Shown here: positions 52,876 through 64,000 of the stretch, one piece after another
Numbering within the stretch: the stretch's first letter is position 1
How the letters are laid out: the number at the start of each line of letters is the position of its first letter
NCBI GenBank assembly: GCA_028554795.2
Contig: CM068838.1
Coordinates: 129,491,428-129,555,427 of the forward strand
Length of the DNA stretch: 64,000 bases
Direction of reading: 5' to 3'
Origin: Sinohyriopsis cumingii
Lineage: Eukaryota > Mollusca > Bivalvia > Unionida > Unionidae
Translations under genes and position numbers: made by a program
Notes under the pieces: generated by a model
The model's database searches: none
Seen by the model: only the letters and a program-made list of their open reading frames with translations
What the model was told of the DNA's origin: nothing

Positions 52876-55800
52876 TAAGTAGGTACTATACTGTCAAAGC
52901 TAGATTTCGTTACATTACATACATGACAAATACATAACCATTCGGAAATAAAGACGAACAAGGATATTAAGTGCATCGGTTATTGCTTTCTAAAACCTTC
53001 CAATCTCCTGTAAAATTATGTATATAATTCGGTATAAACCCTACGACAAAACAATACAAAATGAATATGAAAAACTTTATTGACTTGAATGCTAAAATCT
53101 TGTTGGCAATAGTTGTTAACTCTCACCACATGCATATCTAGGATTATCAACATTCGATACGTCCTATCGTGGATAATTGTTGATTGTAAACCAAAATCAA
53201 AATTTGGATAAAGTCACACTCATTAAAATATTAAATTAATTAATTATATGTGTTATGCTTTGACAGTGGTCTAGCTGGAAAGCCCCTCGATAATAGGACC
53301 ATACCCAAATCAATCTTCCTGGTATCAATATGCATGGAATATGTACTAAGGAAAACAGTTCTTCATTCAATAATAATTATTTTGAACAAAAGACACGACA
53401 CAGAGTATTACCTAGATGATAAATACTGGTACGTGTTATTGTCGTACATTGTAAAAGTATTATCGGTGTAGTAATACCATTAACCTGTCAGCAAAGTGTT
53501 AACACAATAGAATATAGAAAAGTTAGGGAAATGGACGTTTGCTGTCTTTAAATAAACATGTTCAGGAGAAAATCCACGTTTATTTAGCATCGTATCTAGT
53601 ATTTTGATATTGTCAAGAGAGACTTCGCCACCCATGACAATATAATGTTTCGACTTATTTTTTTATAGTTCAAATCACGTATATATTATCCAATTAGCAA
53701 AGAACAGGCACACAGTGGCATAATTCTAATGCATGTATAATGAAAGCATTTCATACTTTACCCCGGTTAGAAAATTTCTGCTTCTCGGAATGATGTGTCT
53801 TCTTTTAAATAATTTTCCAACAGTTGCACGTTAAGCGACGCTCTTTGAATCATTGCATCTGAAGATCTCATAATGTATCCAGCTGACACAGGCGTTTGTA
53901 TATATGAGAAAGTGTCTCATTTCCTGAAGTACTTGTGTTTAACATGCGCGGTTCCATGCCTGAAATATTAAAGTGGCAATTCCCACTCAGCCTTTCTCTC
54001 AGTAGTTAAAGGGATTTGTATGACCCTGTGTTCTTGGCTGAAAGGGAAAGTTCCCATTCGGGGAGAAAAAAGACATAAAGAGAAATTTAACAATGGTTGC
54101 CACTGTTACCACAAGAAAAATGTCTGGCCCAGAAATCGTGTTGCTGCGTTGTCGTCGGCTGTTGATACCCGTAGAAACTTTAGTCGGAATACGAAGCCCA
54201 TAAAGCTGCCACAAAATAACACGATATTCTCTTTCCGTCCAAAGCCAATATCATCCTCGATCACGCGAAAAAGCTCTATAAAACAACGTGATATCCAAGG
54301 AATAATTTAAGCTCATCCTTGACAAGAATGACAAATACGTTGTTGTCAGAAACAAGATAATATCCTCGAAAACCAAGACGCCTTCGACGAAAATACAGAA
54401 AACGAACTATTTCACCACGCAAGGGACGAGACCTCATCAGAGCTCTTAAAATATGATTGATTGCAACTGATAATTCATGATAAGCTGCGTGCAACAGACA
54501 GGCAGGTTGGAGTCATGTGGACAACAGGTTTCCTGCACGATGCCCGTCCCCAGCGTGCCCCAATCAAATGATGCGGACTTTCAATAAAATTGGAAAAATA
54601 TGAATTTAAATTACTTTTTGTTATAATCGTGTGCACACGGAAATGAGATGATACCGTTCACGCACACCGGTATACTTTTGTTGATTAATAGCAAAATCTA
54701 ACACTATGGAGAATTAAAGACTGTCGATATCATACAAGTTCAATAGGCATGGTGATTTTCGAGGATCAGTGGTGCGCACCATATTAATGAGTCCGTATGA
54801 TACAAAATTTCCATGTAAAATAGGGTCAGATTTTCTCCTGGCTGGAGAATCATATGAGTTTAAAACTAGACGAAGAGTCTCTCCCCGAAGGACGTACGAT
54901 ACCAACATATATTACATTTATAGTTAATTTGACAAGTATATTTTAAACATCTCACAGCAAGTTAATCCGTGTCAGCTCTTGTTCAGATTATGTACAGGTA
55001 TTAATTGGGTTGTTGAACCGACCCCTTGGAGGTTGGAACAGATAGCAAGAGCTCGGCAATCAATCCACTCCACGAGCAGTCAGCATGCAAGAAATCTGTT
55101 TGTTCTTCACATACATATATCATTAAAGCGTGCGTAAATCATTTTTATGTATATCAATATTTTTGCATCTTTGGTACAGGACTTTGCCTATGTTTTATGC
55201 AATTTTCGTTCATGATTGTATAATGTAGTAATCATGTATAAACAAAATAATACGTAGTTAATTGTTATCCATTCGTATAGATTCTATTTTCATAGATATT
55301 AAGCTACAAATAGGTGTAGAAAATTTAAATCCCAAATATATATTAAGCCTGTTGACAAGTTTGGGGAAATTTATGATTAGACACTAGATTCTGAGAATCG
55401 ACGAGTTAGGTCACTTGAGTAAATATTGTGAAATATTTTGATTGAGCAGGAAGTTCTGTGACATGGTGGATAGTGTGACATATATTGGTAATTTAGATTT
55501 AAAGTTGTATATACGGAAAAACTGAACAACCAATTCATTCCTATTTTGGATTCATACCTATTTCGGATTCCTATTTTGGAGTCTTCTTTATTCTTATTGT
55601 AGTTGTTTTTTGTTCTTCAGAAGCATTTAATGTTGTGTTTACATATTACTTGAGAGGAAACATTTGTTAGCAGTATTCGATGGAATCACAATGTGCTCAT
55701 TGGACCAAAATATTATTCTAGGACTATTGTGAATTATACAGAGAAGATATGGACAATGTCATATGAATGTATCACGACTGTTGGCAGAGCAATGCTTTCG

Positions 55801-56209
55801 AGGATCTGAAATTCATACCGAACATTCGATTCGCTGGAACTTGAATAGAAATTTGTTTAACTTTTAAGATTATTTTGAATTCAATTCATAATACTGTAAG
55901 TTTCTCTTGATCTGGATATTGCTTTTATAAATGTGATTTAGTATAAAATACTTTATGAAATATATCATTAGAAGGCGGGTATTTATGCTCATGACATATA
56001 TCACAATTGTTTCATTCGATTTTGTCACACAAAATGGAACCAATTCACGTTTCTCGTCATCATTATTATCATAAGATTCTGAGCATCGACGAGTTAGGTC
56101 ACTTGAGTAAATATTGTGAAATACTTGATTATTATCTTGACTTTTATCACACACGTATCGCTGCGTGTTTGTTTTCAAATGTTTCAAGTAAATGATGTGT
56201 GAAAAAAAG

Positions 56210-56280
<71 letters not shown>

Positions 56281-58468
56281 CCCTCTAACGGAATCCGTCC
56301 GTTTTAATGCTCTCTTATATCGATACTTAGATATTACTAATCTCGCTCAGGGAACTGTAAAACTTTAAACATAAAAAATCGATTCTAAATTAACAGAATG
56401 ATGTTTACCTTTTTAAATGATGTCTTGTTGATATAGGCAGTGGCCATGCAGAAACATGATTCAAATGTAATAACATGTCATGATCTTGAAAGTACTACAC
56501 AAAATAATTTGTATGTAGGTATAAAATGTATTAAAACTATAGACAACAATGCATGATTGTAAATGTTTGGTCATTCTTTCATTATTTTCATATCCGACCA
56601 ATATTAAAGTACAGGAAAATAGCATGATTTTGCAATGCCACAGTCGTGATGATGAATAAATTTTTCTTTTTTAATAATGAAAAGAGATTATATCCATTAT
56701 ATCGAAGGGTATTAATTAAATGATCTAGTAGTTATACATTTGATAACATAATCCTAAATTTATGTATAATGCATCTGACAAATATCCTCATGGTTGATTT
56801 AGCATAAATGTCATCCCAATGATACAAACGTTTAGTATAATGCACAGACGAGCTGACAGTGACTGATTTATTTCGCGACGTGATGCTCTTTAGTGTTACA
56901 ACAAACATTTACATCAGTCCAGTTTATGAAAGTGTGCCAAGAACAATCAATGATAATACTTTTGCAATAGCTAAATGATCGCGATAAATTTTACCTCCGC
57001 ACACTGGTTGCGTGGCTATTATTGGTTCAAAATGTACAACATAAAGCGAGATGGCTACAACCTGAACTCATGCTTAAGTTGGTTATATGTCTCTCTCTTT
57101 TCACCTGCTGATCTCCGAGCATCCTCGGCGAGATACCAGTTTAAAGGGTTTCTATAACGGCTCTTCCAAGCCTCGCGTGTCTGCGTTTGCTTTTCAAGTT
57201 CCGCATTGCAGCATTTCAGAAGTTTATACTTACTATATGCATACCTACCAAGAGACACGAAGCTACAGCGGAAGGTATATTCCAAGATGCCAAAATCCTC
57301 ACATCAGTGCAAATGATGTACCTTCGGGCAATACTATCCTAAATGGAATCACGCTTAAACTAACCTTACCACGCCAGTGTTCTGTTGTTGTATTATATAA
57401 CTGTAATCGCAGCCGTCATAAATAAATATAGAAATATCAAAATATGCACTTATTTAGAGTTAGGATTGAATATAGAGGGGGGAAGAGTCTGATGTTGATT
57501 GCTTTCGGAGTTCAAAATTACACGCACGAATCAAATTTTCCGAAGTGTGCTCGATGACGACTGAAAGTTAAAGAGAAATCCTTAGTATAATTATATATTG
57601 AAACATCAACGGTACGTTATTATCAGTTATTTTAGAAAATGGCTTTTCCTCCTGTTTTTCTAAACAAGAAGAGTTCGTAAATAGAAACGTATTGTCTTGG
57701 CTTAAATAGTAATGACTTTGACCCCACTCCTTTCACTTGGGGCTCAATAGCTTTACTTGAATCTTATTACGTTCATGGGTGAAAAACAACATCATGAATG
57801 CGTTAAAAGGCTGGTTTATTCGCCGTGATTTGCGAACTTGTCGCAGTCCCTTAAAGACAGGTTACATAACCGAACCCTAAATGCAATCACAGCGCAGAAA
57901 ATGACAACAACAACGGGAAATGGTTATTATTAACACTGTGACATTGTTTTATTTTTACGCATCTATCTGTTAACATTTAAAACACAGAAATCAATCAAAA
58001 TCACCATCTCTCCTCGACAACTAGTATCGAAACTATCCCGAAACGGAAGAAATATCAATATTTTAAGCAACAAATTCAAAATGACGTCTTTACCGTTCCA
58101 ATCCAAGTTCGGGAAGTTAATAACTTCTTGCAACTGAATTGCATAGATATTTTCGTTTGTTTGAATTTAATATATTCATTGTATTTTTGTGTTGTTTAAA
58201 TGACGTTTTCATCTACGGAAATTCGGATAGGTCTGAAGTCCGGTTGCTCTTCGAGGAGAGTGATTTAAAATGAAAAACGCGACATTAATCTTAATCGAAC
58301 TTCAAATCTTACTAAAACATGTCTCGATCTAAAATGGACATACTGAGTTTAAAAATCATTTTTATATTTTCTCAAGCGATTCCTTTCTTTTTCGAAATAT
58401 GCCAGGATTGTTAAACATGATTACAGGCTTGTTCTTGGATGAAATAAACATGTACACCTATACATATG

Positions 58469-58520
<52 letters not shown>

Positions 58521-61500
58521 CACCCATCCATCCATCCATCCATCCATCGTTTACCATCATGTATCATGTATCACTTACAAAACTGTTTTATTTTTAACAT
58601 TCCCCGTGTGAAAGTATTGTTCAGAGTAGAACAACGTTGCAGAATATATCGATGTTCATCACATGACATTCTGCTGGGATCAAAGTTTACAAAAGTATAG
58701 TGGCCAATGTTAGTGGAACACGATGTTGTCGAGTATGTCTACTACTGGTGTGAAAACATCAGCGGTTGATTCTGGACATAGATATTTAAAGTGAACTCCA
58801 TGAAGTATATAATGATGGACTGTAAGAGAACTCGTGGACTTAAATTTTACACTTGAGACAACTCCAACATATCTAGCTATAATAAACTAGCATGCTTTTC
58901 ACATGCAATGCCGTATTACCAAACAGAAAGAGTAGGCACCGTCCCATGGGATCCACGCCGTTTAGGGGACCCGCGAAAACGGAATTGATAAAACGTATTA
59001 GGAGATAATTTGCGGTGGGGGGGGGGGGCAACATTTCGACTGCTTAAGAACTGCGTAAGGGCCTCCACAGGGTTTAATCCGGCACTGTTCAGATGGCCCT
59101 CTTTGGGTCAAAATTAAAAGGATTTATATCTGTATGATCCCCTAGTAGGAATGATATTTTCATCACCCATCCTCTCAGTGGCTCTTTCTTTCCTCTCCCT
59201 TTTAAGCAGCGAGGATTAGTCGTTAATTGTGTTTCTATAAAGCCGAAGTTACCTTTTATTCTTCCAGCGTTACAATTCCTTGCCGCCAATGTATCATTTA
59301 TTCATATATCAGCACATGTACATATCTTCTTTTGTTAATTAATTTGTATGCATGACCTTCAGTTGATATTACATAAAGGATGATAAACAGGGAAAACTTT
59401 GTATAAATGATCTGTTTTATCCAAGTACACAATTTTTCATGGAACCATGGTTTTTAACATCGTGTCTATGTAATTATGTTCCATCGTATTTAAAGCTTTC
59501 TATTGGCAGCGTAGAATGGTTGCGGTGTTTTCCTCTTTGTTTTGTATAAAGTCTATGAGTTTGTATTGTGTGTGAATTATTTTATATTTCTACCTACTTC
59601 TCCTCATCTCTTGTTAATATTTATTATTTTCTCATAAATTGTTAAAATGCATTTTCCTGGTAATTAATTTTTTGTATAGTCGGTATTTGGTATCGATATT
59701 ATTTTCCAAATTTTAATTTCTTCTCCAACTCCTTTCACTTTACAAATTAAGGTATTATTACTTCTTTCATTTATTTTGTCATTTCTCCATACGAGTTCAA
59801 ATATCTTTTTTAGATGCTTTTGAAAATTTTGCTAGTAGTCCAACTAAGGTTATATTGCATTTGTTTAATTCTGTTAAAGTTTTATGATTTCATTTTGTAC
59901 CATGAAATTGTAGGAATGTTTTTCATTCCTTTTTTATTTATTTAAAATTTAAAATTTATTTCGTCAAATAGTGTCCTTTTTATATATTTTTGTTTTGTGT
60001 ACAAATCCTTATACACGTCAAAAAGTTTTCCCATTAATCTTCTCGGTTTGCAAGGATGGTATTATTTGTCTTTTAATTTTATAAGTTTCTTTCCTTAATG
60101 CTTTCCATTTCTTTTCATCTCTTCCCCTCTGTGTATTCCTCATACTTTTGTATATACATTGCTGAATTTCCCTGCTGTTATCTCCGTTCTTTTTCTTATG
60201 CTCGTCTATTTTTCATATCGTACTCTGACTTATATTTCTTTAATTATTGCTTTAATTGTTTAATAGTCATGTATAATCTTTCTCTCTATCTACTTTCATT
60301 ATTTTGTATGCTAAATTATTGTTGGTTGTATGTTTAACCTCTCTTCTCTTTCTCTCCAATATCCTAAAATGTTATAACTTACTGTGTATAAATATGCTCG
60401 TCGTATTTATGCGATTTTATATTATATTCCTCTTTTCTCTGGCCCCATTATATCCTTAATTTAATAGTTAAGGGTATGCTTACAGCGTTGTAATCTGATA
60501 TAACCTTTTTCTCTATTTTCTCATTAATTTCTTGTTTTAATACTTGATTCTGATAGATATTATTAATTTAGATGGCATTTGTGGTTCATTTCATATTTGT
60601 GAATAAATTCAACTTTATTTGTATTTATTATTATATGTGCACCTATTAATTAAGCATGGGTTTTGGCATTCCTTTGGGATATGTCCGTTATGGCGACATC
60701 TGGTATAAGGTCTGTGGTAAATGCAGCTAATGTGCTGTTTTTTAGGATGAAAACCTTAATGTAAAGTAAGGTAGGTACCTTTCTGGCGTCATCAAAGGTA
60801 AGGGCAAGTACCTTCACCCCAGTTTATATCGTGGGATACCCTTTAAAGGCCGACATTATGTCTTCTTTAAGAACCTTTATATTTAGCCTCTGCTCTGTTT
60901 TGATTTTAATTTCTCTTTAGACTACTTTGAGTTATTTTTCGAATTGTTAGTTTTTAAATTCATCTTCTCATTATAATTAATCAAAGTCAAATTATTTCTA
61001 GATTAAATCTGAATTTAAGACTATATTGTTACTTTTTGATCTGTTGAAACCACACAAAAACACAATTACAAAAATACAATTTTGTTAAAGGATGTTAGAG
61101 AAGCAATTATTGATTATGAGCCCGTGTCCTTACAATATTTCGTCTTCTAAATGGACAAAAAAAATATAATTTTGAAAATAACAAGTTTGAAGCCTTTGAC
61201 CTTTCAAATTTGATTAGAGAGACGTTAAAATCTATATTATATGTACCTATGATATATTATGGGCACTGTATAATTTTCAGTTCGAGTTCTCGTTAATATC
61301 GTCTATTTGGCACTTGAGTCTATTACTATATTTAAAATTTACTCGTAAGTAATTTTGACTTGCTTTGAAAAGGAGATATTGACATATAATTGAATCGAAT
61401 GAACGAGTTAAGACGTTATAACGTCAAATGAGACTCTCAATTACCTTGGACATTTGTGTGGTAAATTATTGATCCTTATCACAGTAAAGGTACCTATCAC

Positions 61501-62602
61501 ATTGATTATCTTACATCCGGTACTTCTACATAGATTACCAGAAGAATGATATAGTTATATATATTGTTATAAAGTGCTTAAATGATAGGATCAAAATGCA
61601 TCATGCAGCATTTTACGTTATTAATCCTTTTGATAGCCAATAATACAAAGCCATGCTATGGAGTACATCTTAGGAAAATCACGTAAGAAAATTATAAAGT
61701 AATGGCAAACAATTAACGTTATGTATTAAATAGAATTGTTTAGATACCGAATCACAGCGTTCTGTTGTACAGCCATAAAATACTCGCAATTAACGAGAAC
61801 GTTTGAGCTAATGAAGTTACTATGAATTATGTATTTAAAGTTTGAAATGTTTAGTTTGATTCTCTGACCAAATCTTCACTGCATTGAAATCTGATAACGA
61901 AACGGAAATCAAAAATTTATTTTTAATTCTAATGATAAGTACTACTGATAAAACTTCATATAGTTAATTATGTAAAGAAAGGCGACTTCTTCGAACAAAG
62001 ATTTCCCTTCCTAATATTCGAAAAGACAATAAGTACATGTCCAACTGACAAAGCCATCAAAGTGCAGATATATGCTTTTTTCATCATTGATTTTTAATAC
62101 ATTACCATCGAAGAGAGTACAAGTATGAAGTTAATTAATATTTTCTTTCAAAAGCAGTGGCTCCGATAACTGACATTAATGCCTCCTCTTCGAGTATTAT
62201 ATAACACAGGAGAACATACACACACCAGAAACACCCTACCACCCGACTGACATATTCACATTAATAATATCAGCTGTTTTACGACTCTGTGATCGAAAGC
62301 TTCGAAAATAAAATGTACCACCAACAATTTTGGCAAAACGTATTAAATGAAAATATAAGAGGCCATTGCAGTATTGGGATTTAAATCCAAAAAAATCGTA
62401 AAGTTTCTACTTCAGGTCCAAAATTAAAGAGTGTTCCGAATAAATTCTAATCTTGAATGTGATGATGTACCAAAAGTCTTGATGTGTCACAATAATATAA
62501 AGCAGAATGTCTTTAAATGAATTCATACTAATTCCTTAATAGTGTTTTTAAGTCCAAAATAATATTGAACACTTTATTCCTATGCATAATATGAATAAAT
62601 AT
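52876..62602. other. No gene recognised; several simple repeats
   Basis: It contains (TA)n at 56213-56276, (TCTA)n then (TCCA)n at 58467-58548, a G-run at about 59017-59029, and a pyrimidine-rich stretch at about 59330-60640. A 55-base duplication (55388 and 56076) is present. Short frames, including one at 57055-57285 and one at 54020-54310, have no domain support. Confidence 0.55.
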
Positions 62603-62765
62603 TCTTACATCACGTGTTTAGGTTCGAATAAACATTAACAAAAGAAAGAGTGAAAATAACAAGCTTTGAAAAAATAACAAATTATTTATTTCCCTGGAAA
62701 AATACTATAAAAATGAAAAGATAAGAACTTACGGTTTCAAGCATCAAATCCAAAAATTAATTACT
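62603..62765 (-). mobile_element. LTR fragment related to the gypsy 5' LTR at 41275
   Basis: CACGTGTTTAGGTTCGAATAA and the following 140 bases, including AATTATTTATTTCCCTGG and AAGAACTTACGGTTT, align with 41280-41410 (TTTAGGCTCGAATAA, AATAATTTATTTCCCTGG, AAGAACTTGCGGTTT). It has the same orientation. No coding region is attached, so it is a solo LTR or fragment. Confidence 0.7.
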
Positions 62766-63640
62766 TCTGTTATGGATAGTCCTGAATGAATGGTCATATG
62801 AACACTGGTATTTTGTTATCGTTAATTCTCCAAGATGGTTGTCCATATCAACATTTTGCTTTAACCGGAAGGCTTCTTATTATGTCTAGTTGTTCCAAAA
62901 TGGGGATAGTAAAATAATGTTGTCAATATTGCAGCTATGTTGAAATTCTTGCTCATGATATTCTTCCAAAACGAAATGTCATAACAACATTGGATTTTCG
63001 CCAGCAGATTTTTTATAATGTTATTTATAATGTTATGTTTGTCCTAAACTAAAATGATGATATTCTGATGTCAAATATGGCCACCGTGTAGGCATCTTAA
63101 ATTCGTCTTATTGCTATCCTACCTAAAATGAAAAGACATTTTGAAATGGGATTTTATGGTATCTAGTTAGTATTAAAATAAATTGATACAAAATGTTCCT
63201 CAATATGGCTACTATGACAGCCATATTGGAAATATTCTTATCTCTGTCCCTCGCAGGTGGATGGCTATATTAACCATACATTTTTACCAATAGACTTGCT
63301 ATGGTACCTAGTTGGTTCTAAATAAAAATGGTCTCAATCGTACAAGCAGTAAGACTGTTACAACTTTTGTCTTGACAATCTTGCAGTCACTACCACACCT
63401 GCTAGGATGATCATATTGACATATATTTTTCACCAAAAGATTTCTGATGATGTCTACTTCCTCCTACATGGAAATTGTGCCTAAACTAAATATAATATGG
63501 TGATCATCTTAAAAATCATGTTATCATTACTCCTTCAAAGCAAATGCCATAAGTTTATGGTATTTTCACCAGAAGACTTATGGTGTATATTTGGTCCTAA
63601 ATGAAATTGGTGTCAGTCTAACATCCAGTATATCCACCTC
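62766..63640. repeat. Degenerate tandem repeat of about 120-140 bp
   Basis: Five or six diverged units share a pattern such as ATTTTCACCAGAAGACTTAT, GGT-TCTAGTTGGT-CTAAA and a segment like GATGGTCATATTGACAT. Clearest units are near 62860, 63290, 63430 and 63570. They directly follow the LTR fragment. The open frame at 63591-63824 begins in the last unit and is not supported. Confidence 0.6.
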
Positions 63641-64000
63641 GGCAAATTTGAAAATCTTGTTCTTATTGAAGAATATCAGAGAAGGTTTCAACGCTCGAGT
63701 CAAAAGGAAGACCCAAAGATCTTATCTTGTATTCCAGGAAATTCTCTTCAAGCCATCATGGTATCAATCCCGTGAAGGGTCATCTGTGTTTTACATGGTC
63801 AGAAATAGTGCATTAATCTTTTGACAGAGATTACCAATGAAGATTCATAATTAAGGACAGACTGTAGATTTTCCATTGACGTTTCAGTTTTAACAAGGGG
63901 TAATTTTTGTGTGTAAGAGTTAACGTTCTGTTTTTCACTGAAAAGTGTACGATTGTGCAAATGGATATGGGGTTGAGTTGAACCCAGATTCCCTCTGGAT
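63641..64000. other. No gene recognised
   Basis: AT-rich sequence to the window edge with no feature that I can support. Confidence 0.5.

Noticed and set aside
54020-54310. 96-codon plus-strand frame, basic
   Set aside because: No domain, and an overlapping minus frame is equally long; not distinguishable from chance.
57055-57425. Frames of 76 and 112 codons on opposite strands
   Set aside because: They overlap each other, have no recognisable domain and no exon context; composition alone was not enough.
60098-60337. 79-codon hydrophobic frame
   Set aside because: It lies in a pyrimidine-rich stretch that gives Phe/Leu/Ser by composition.
63591-63824. 77-codon frame at the right edge
   Set aside because: It starts inside the degenerate tandem repeat and lacks any motif.

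Overview
The window looks like nuclear DNA of a lophotrochozoan animal, most likely a mollusc. It is AT-rich and intron/intergene-like, with abundant microsatellites, tRNA-derived SINEs, a Ty3/gypsy element with integrase ahead of reverse transcriptase, MITEs, and one intact peptide-receptor-like GPCR. No bacterial operon structure is present. The species call is inference; no search was possible.

Region 1 (1 to about 5.3 kb, perhaps to 7.4 kb) is the captured end of a Polinton/adintovirus-like element. It holds the tail of a basic core-like protein, a double-jelly-roll capsid-type gene, two tandem paralogous small charged-protein genes, a third small Arg/Cys-rich gene, and on the opposite strand a decayed family B DNA polymerase fragment. 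The two paralogues share an upstream box at the same distance from the start codon. All three small genes are followed by a near-canonical metazoan histone-mRNA 3' stem-loop and a purine-rich downstream element, whereas the capsid gene has an ordinary AATAAA.

Region 2 (7.4 to 18.6 kb) has no recognisable gene. It carries two inverted copies of a tRNA-derived SINE, a hairpin foldback element, a MITE and microsatellites.

Region 3 (18591-46508) is a nested stack of mobile DNA. The outermost layer is a 27.9 kb inverted-repeat (foldback-like) element with terminal arms of roughly 1 kb and internal tandem repeats of about 380-450 bp. Into its left arm is inserted a 15.8 kb virus-like transposon (19255-35067) with 255-256 bp terminal inverted repeats. 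The other arm preserves the empty site and shows a short target duplication containing CAAG. The left half of the virus-like element carries a packaging ATPase, a zinc-ribbon/phospholipase A2 protein, a DDE integrase, a polymerase B-SF1 helicase-HNH fusion, a Cys-rich protein, an HNH endonuclease and a coiled-coil protein. The right half is a virion module on the minus strand: a coiled-coil protein, a core-like protein, a major capsid protein, an LTxxQ core-like protein, a protease remnant, a tail-fibre-like protein, a membrane protein and a penton/minor-capsid-like protein. Almost every long gene has one or more frameshifts, so the copy is dead or the sequence has indel errors. The right part of the outer element also holds a degraded gypsy element, a hAT MITE with a perfect 8-bp duplication, and a LINE fragment.

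Region 4 (46.5-64 kb) is mostly gene-free. It contains an intact seven-transmembrane receptor exon (51626-52828, minus), several microsatellites, a second copy of sequence resembling the gypsy 5' LTR, and a degenerate tandem repeat near the right edge.
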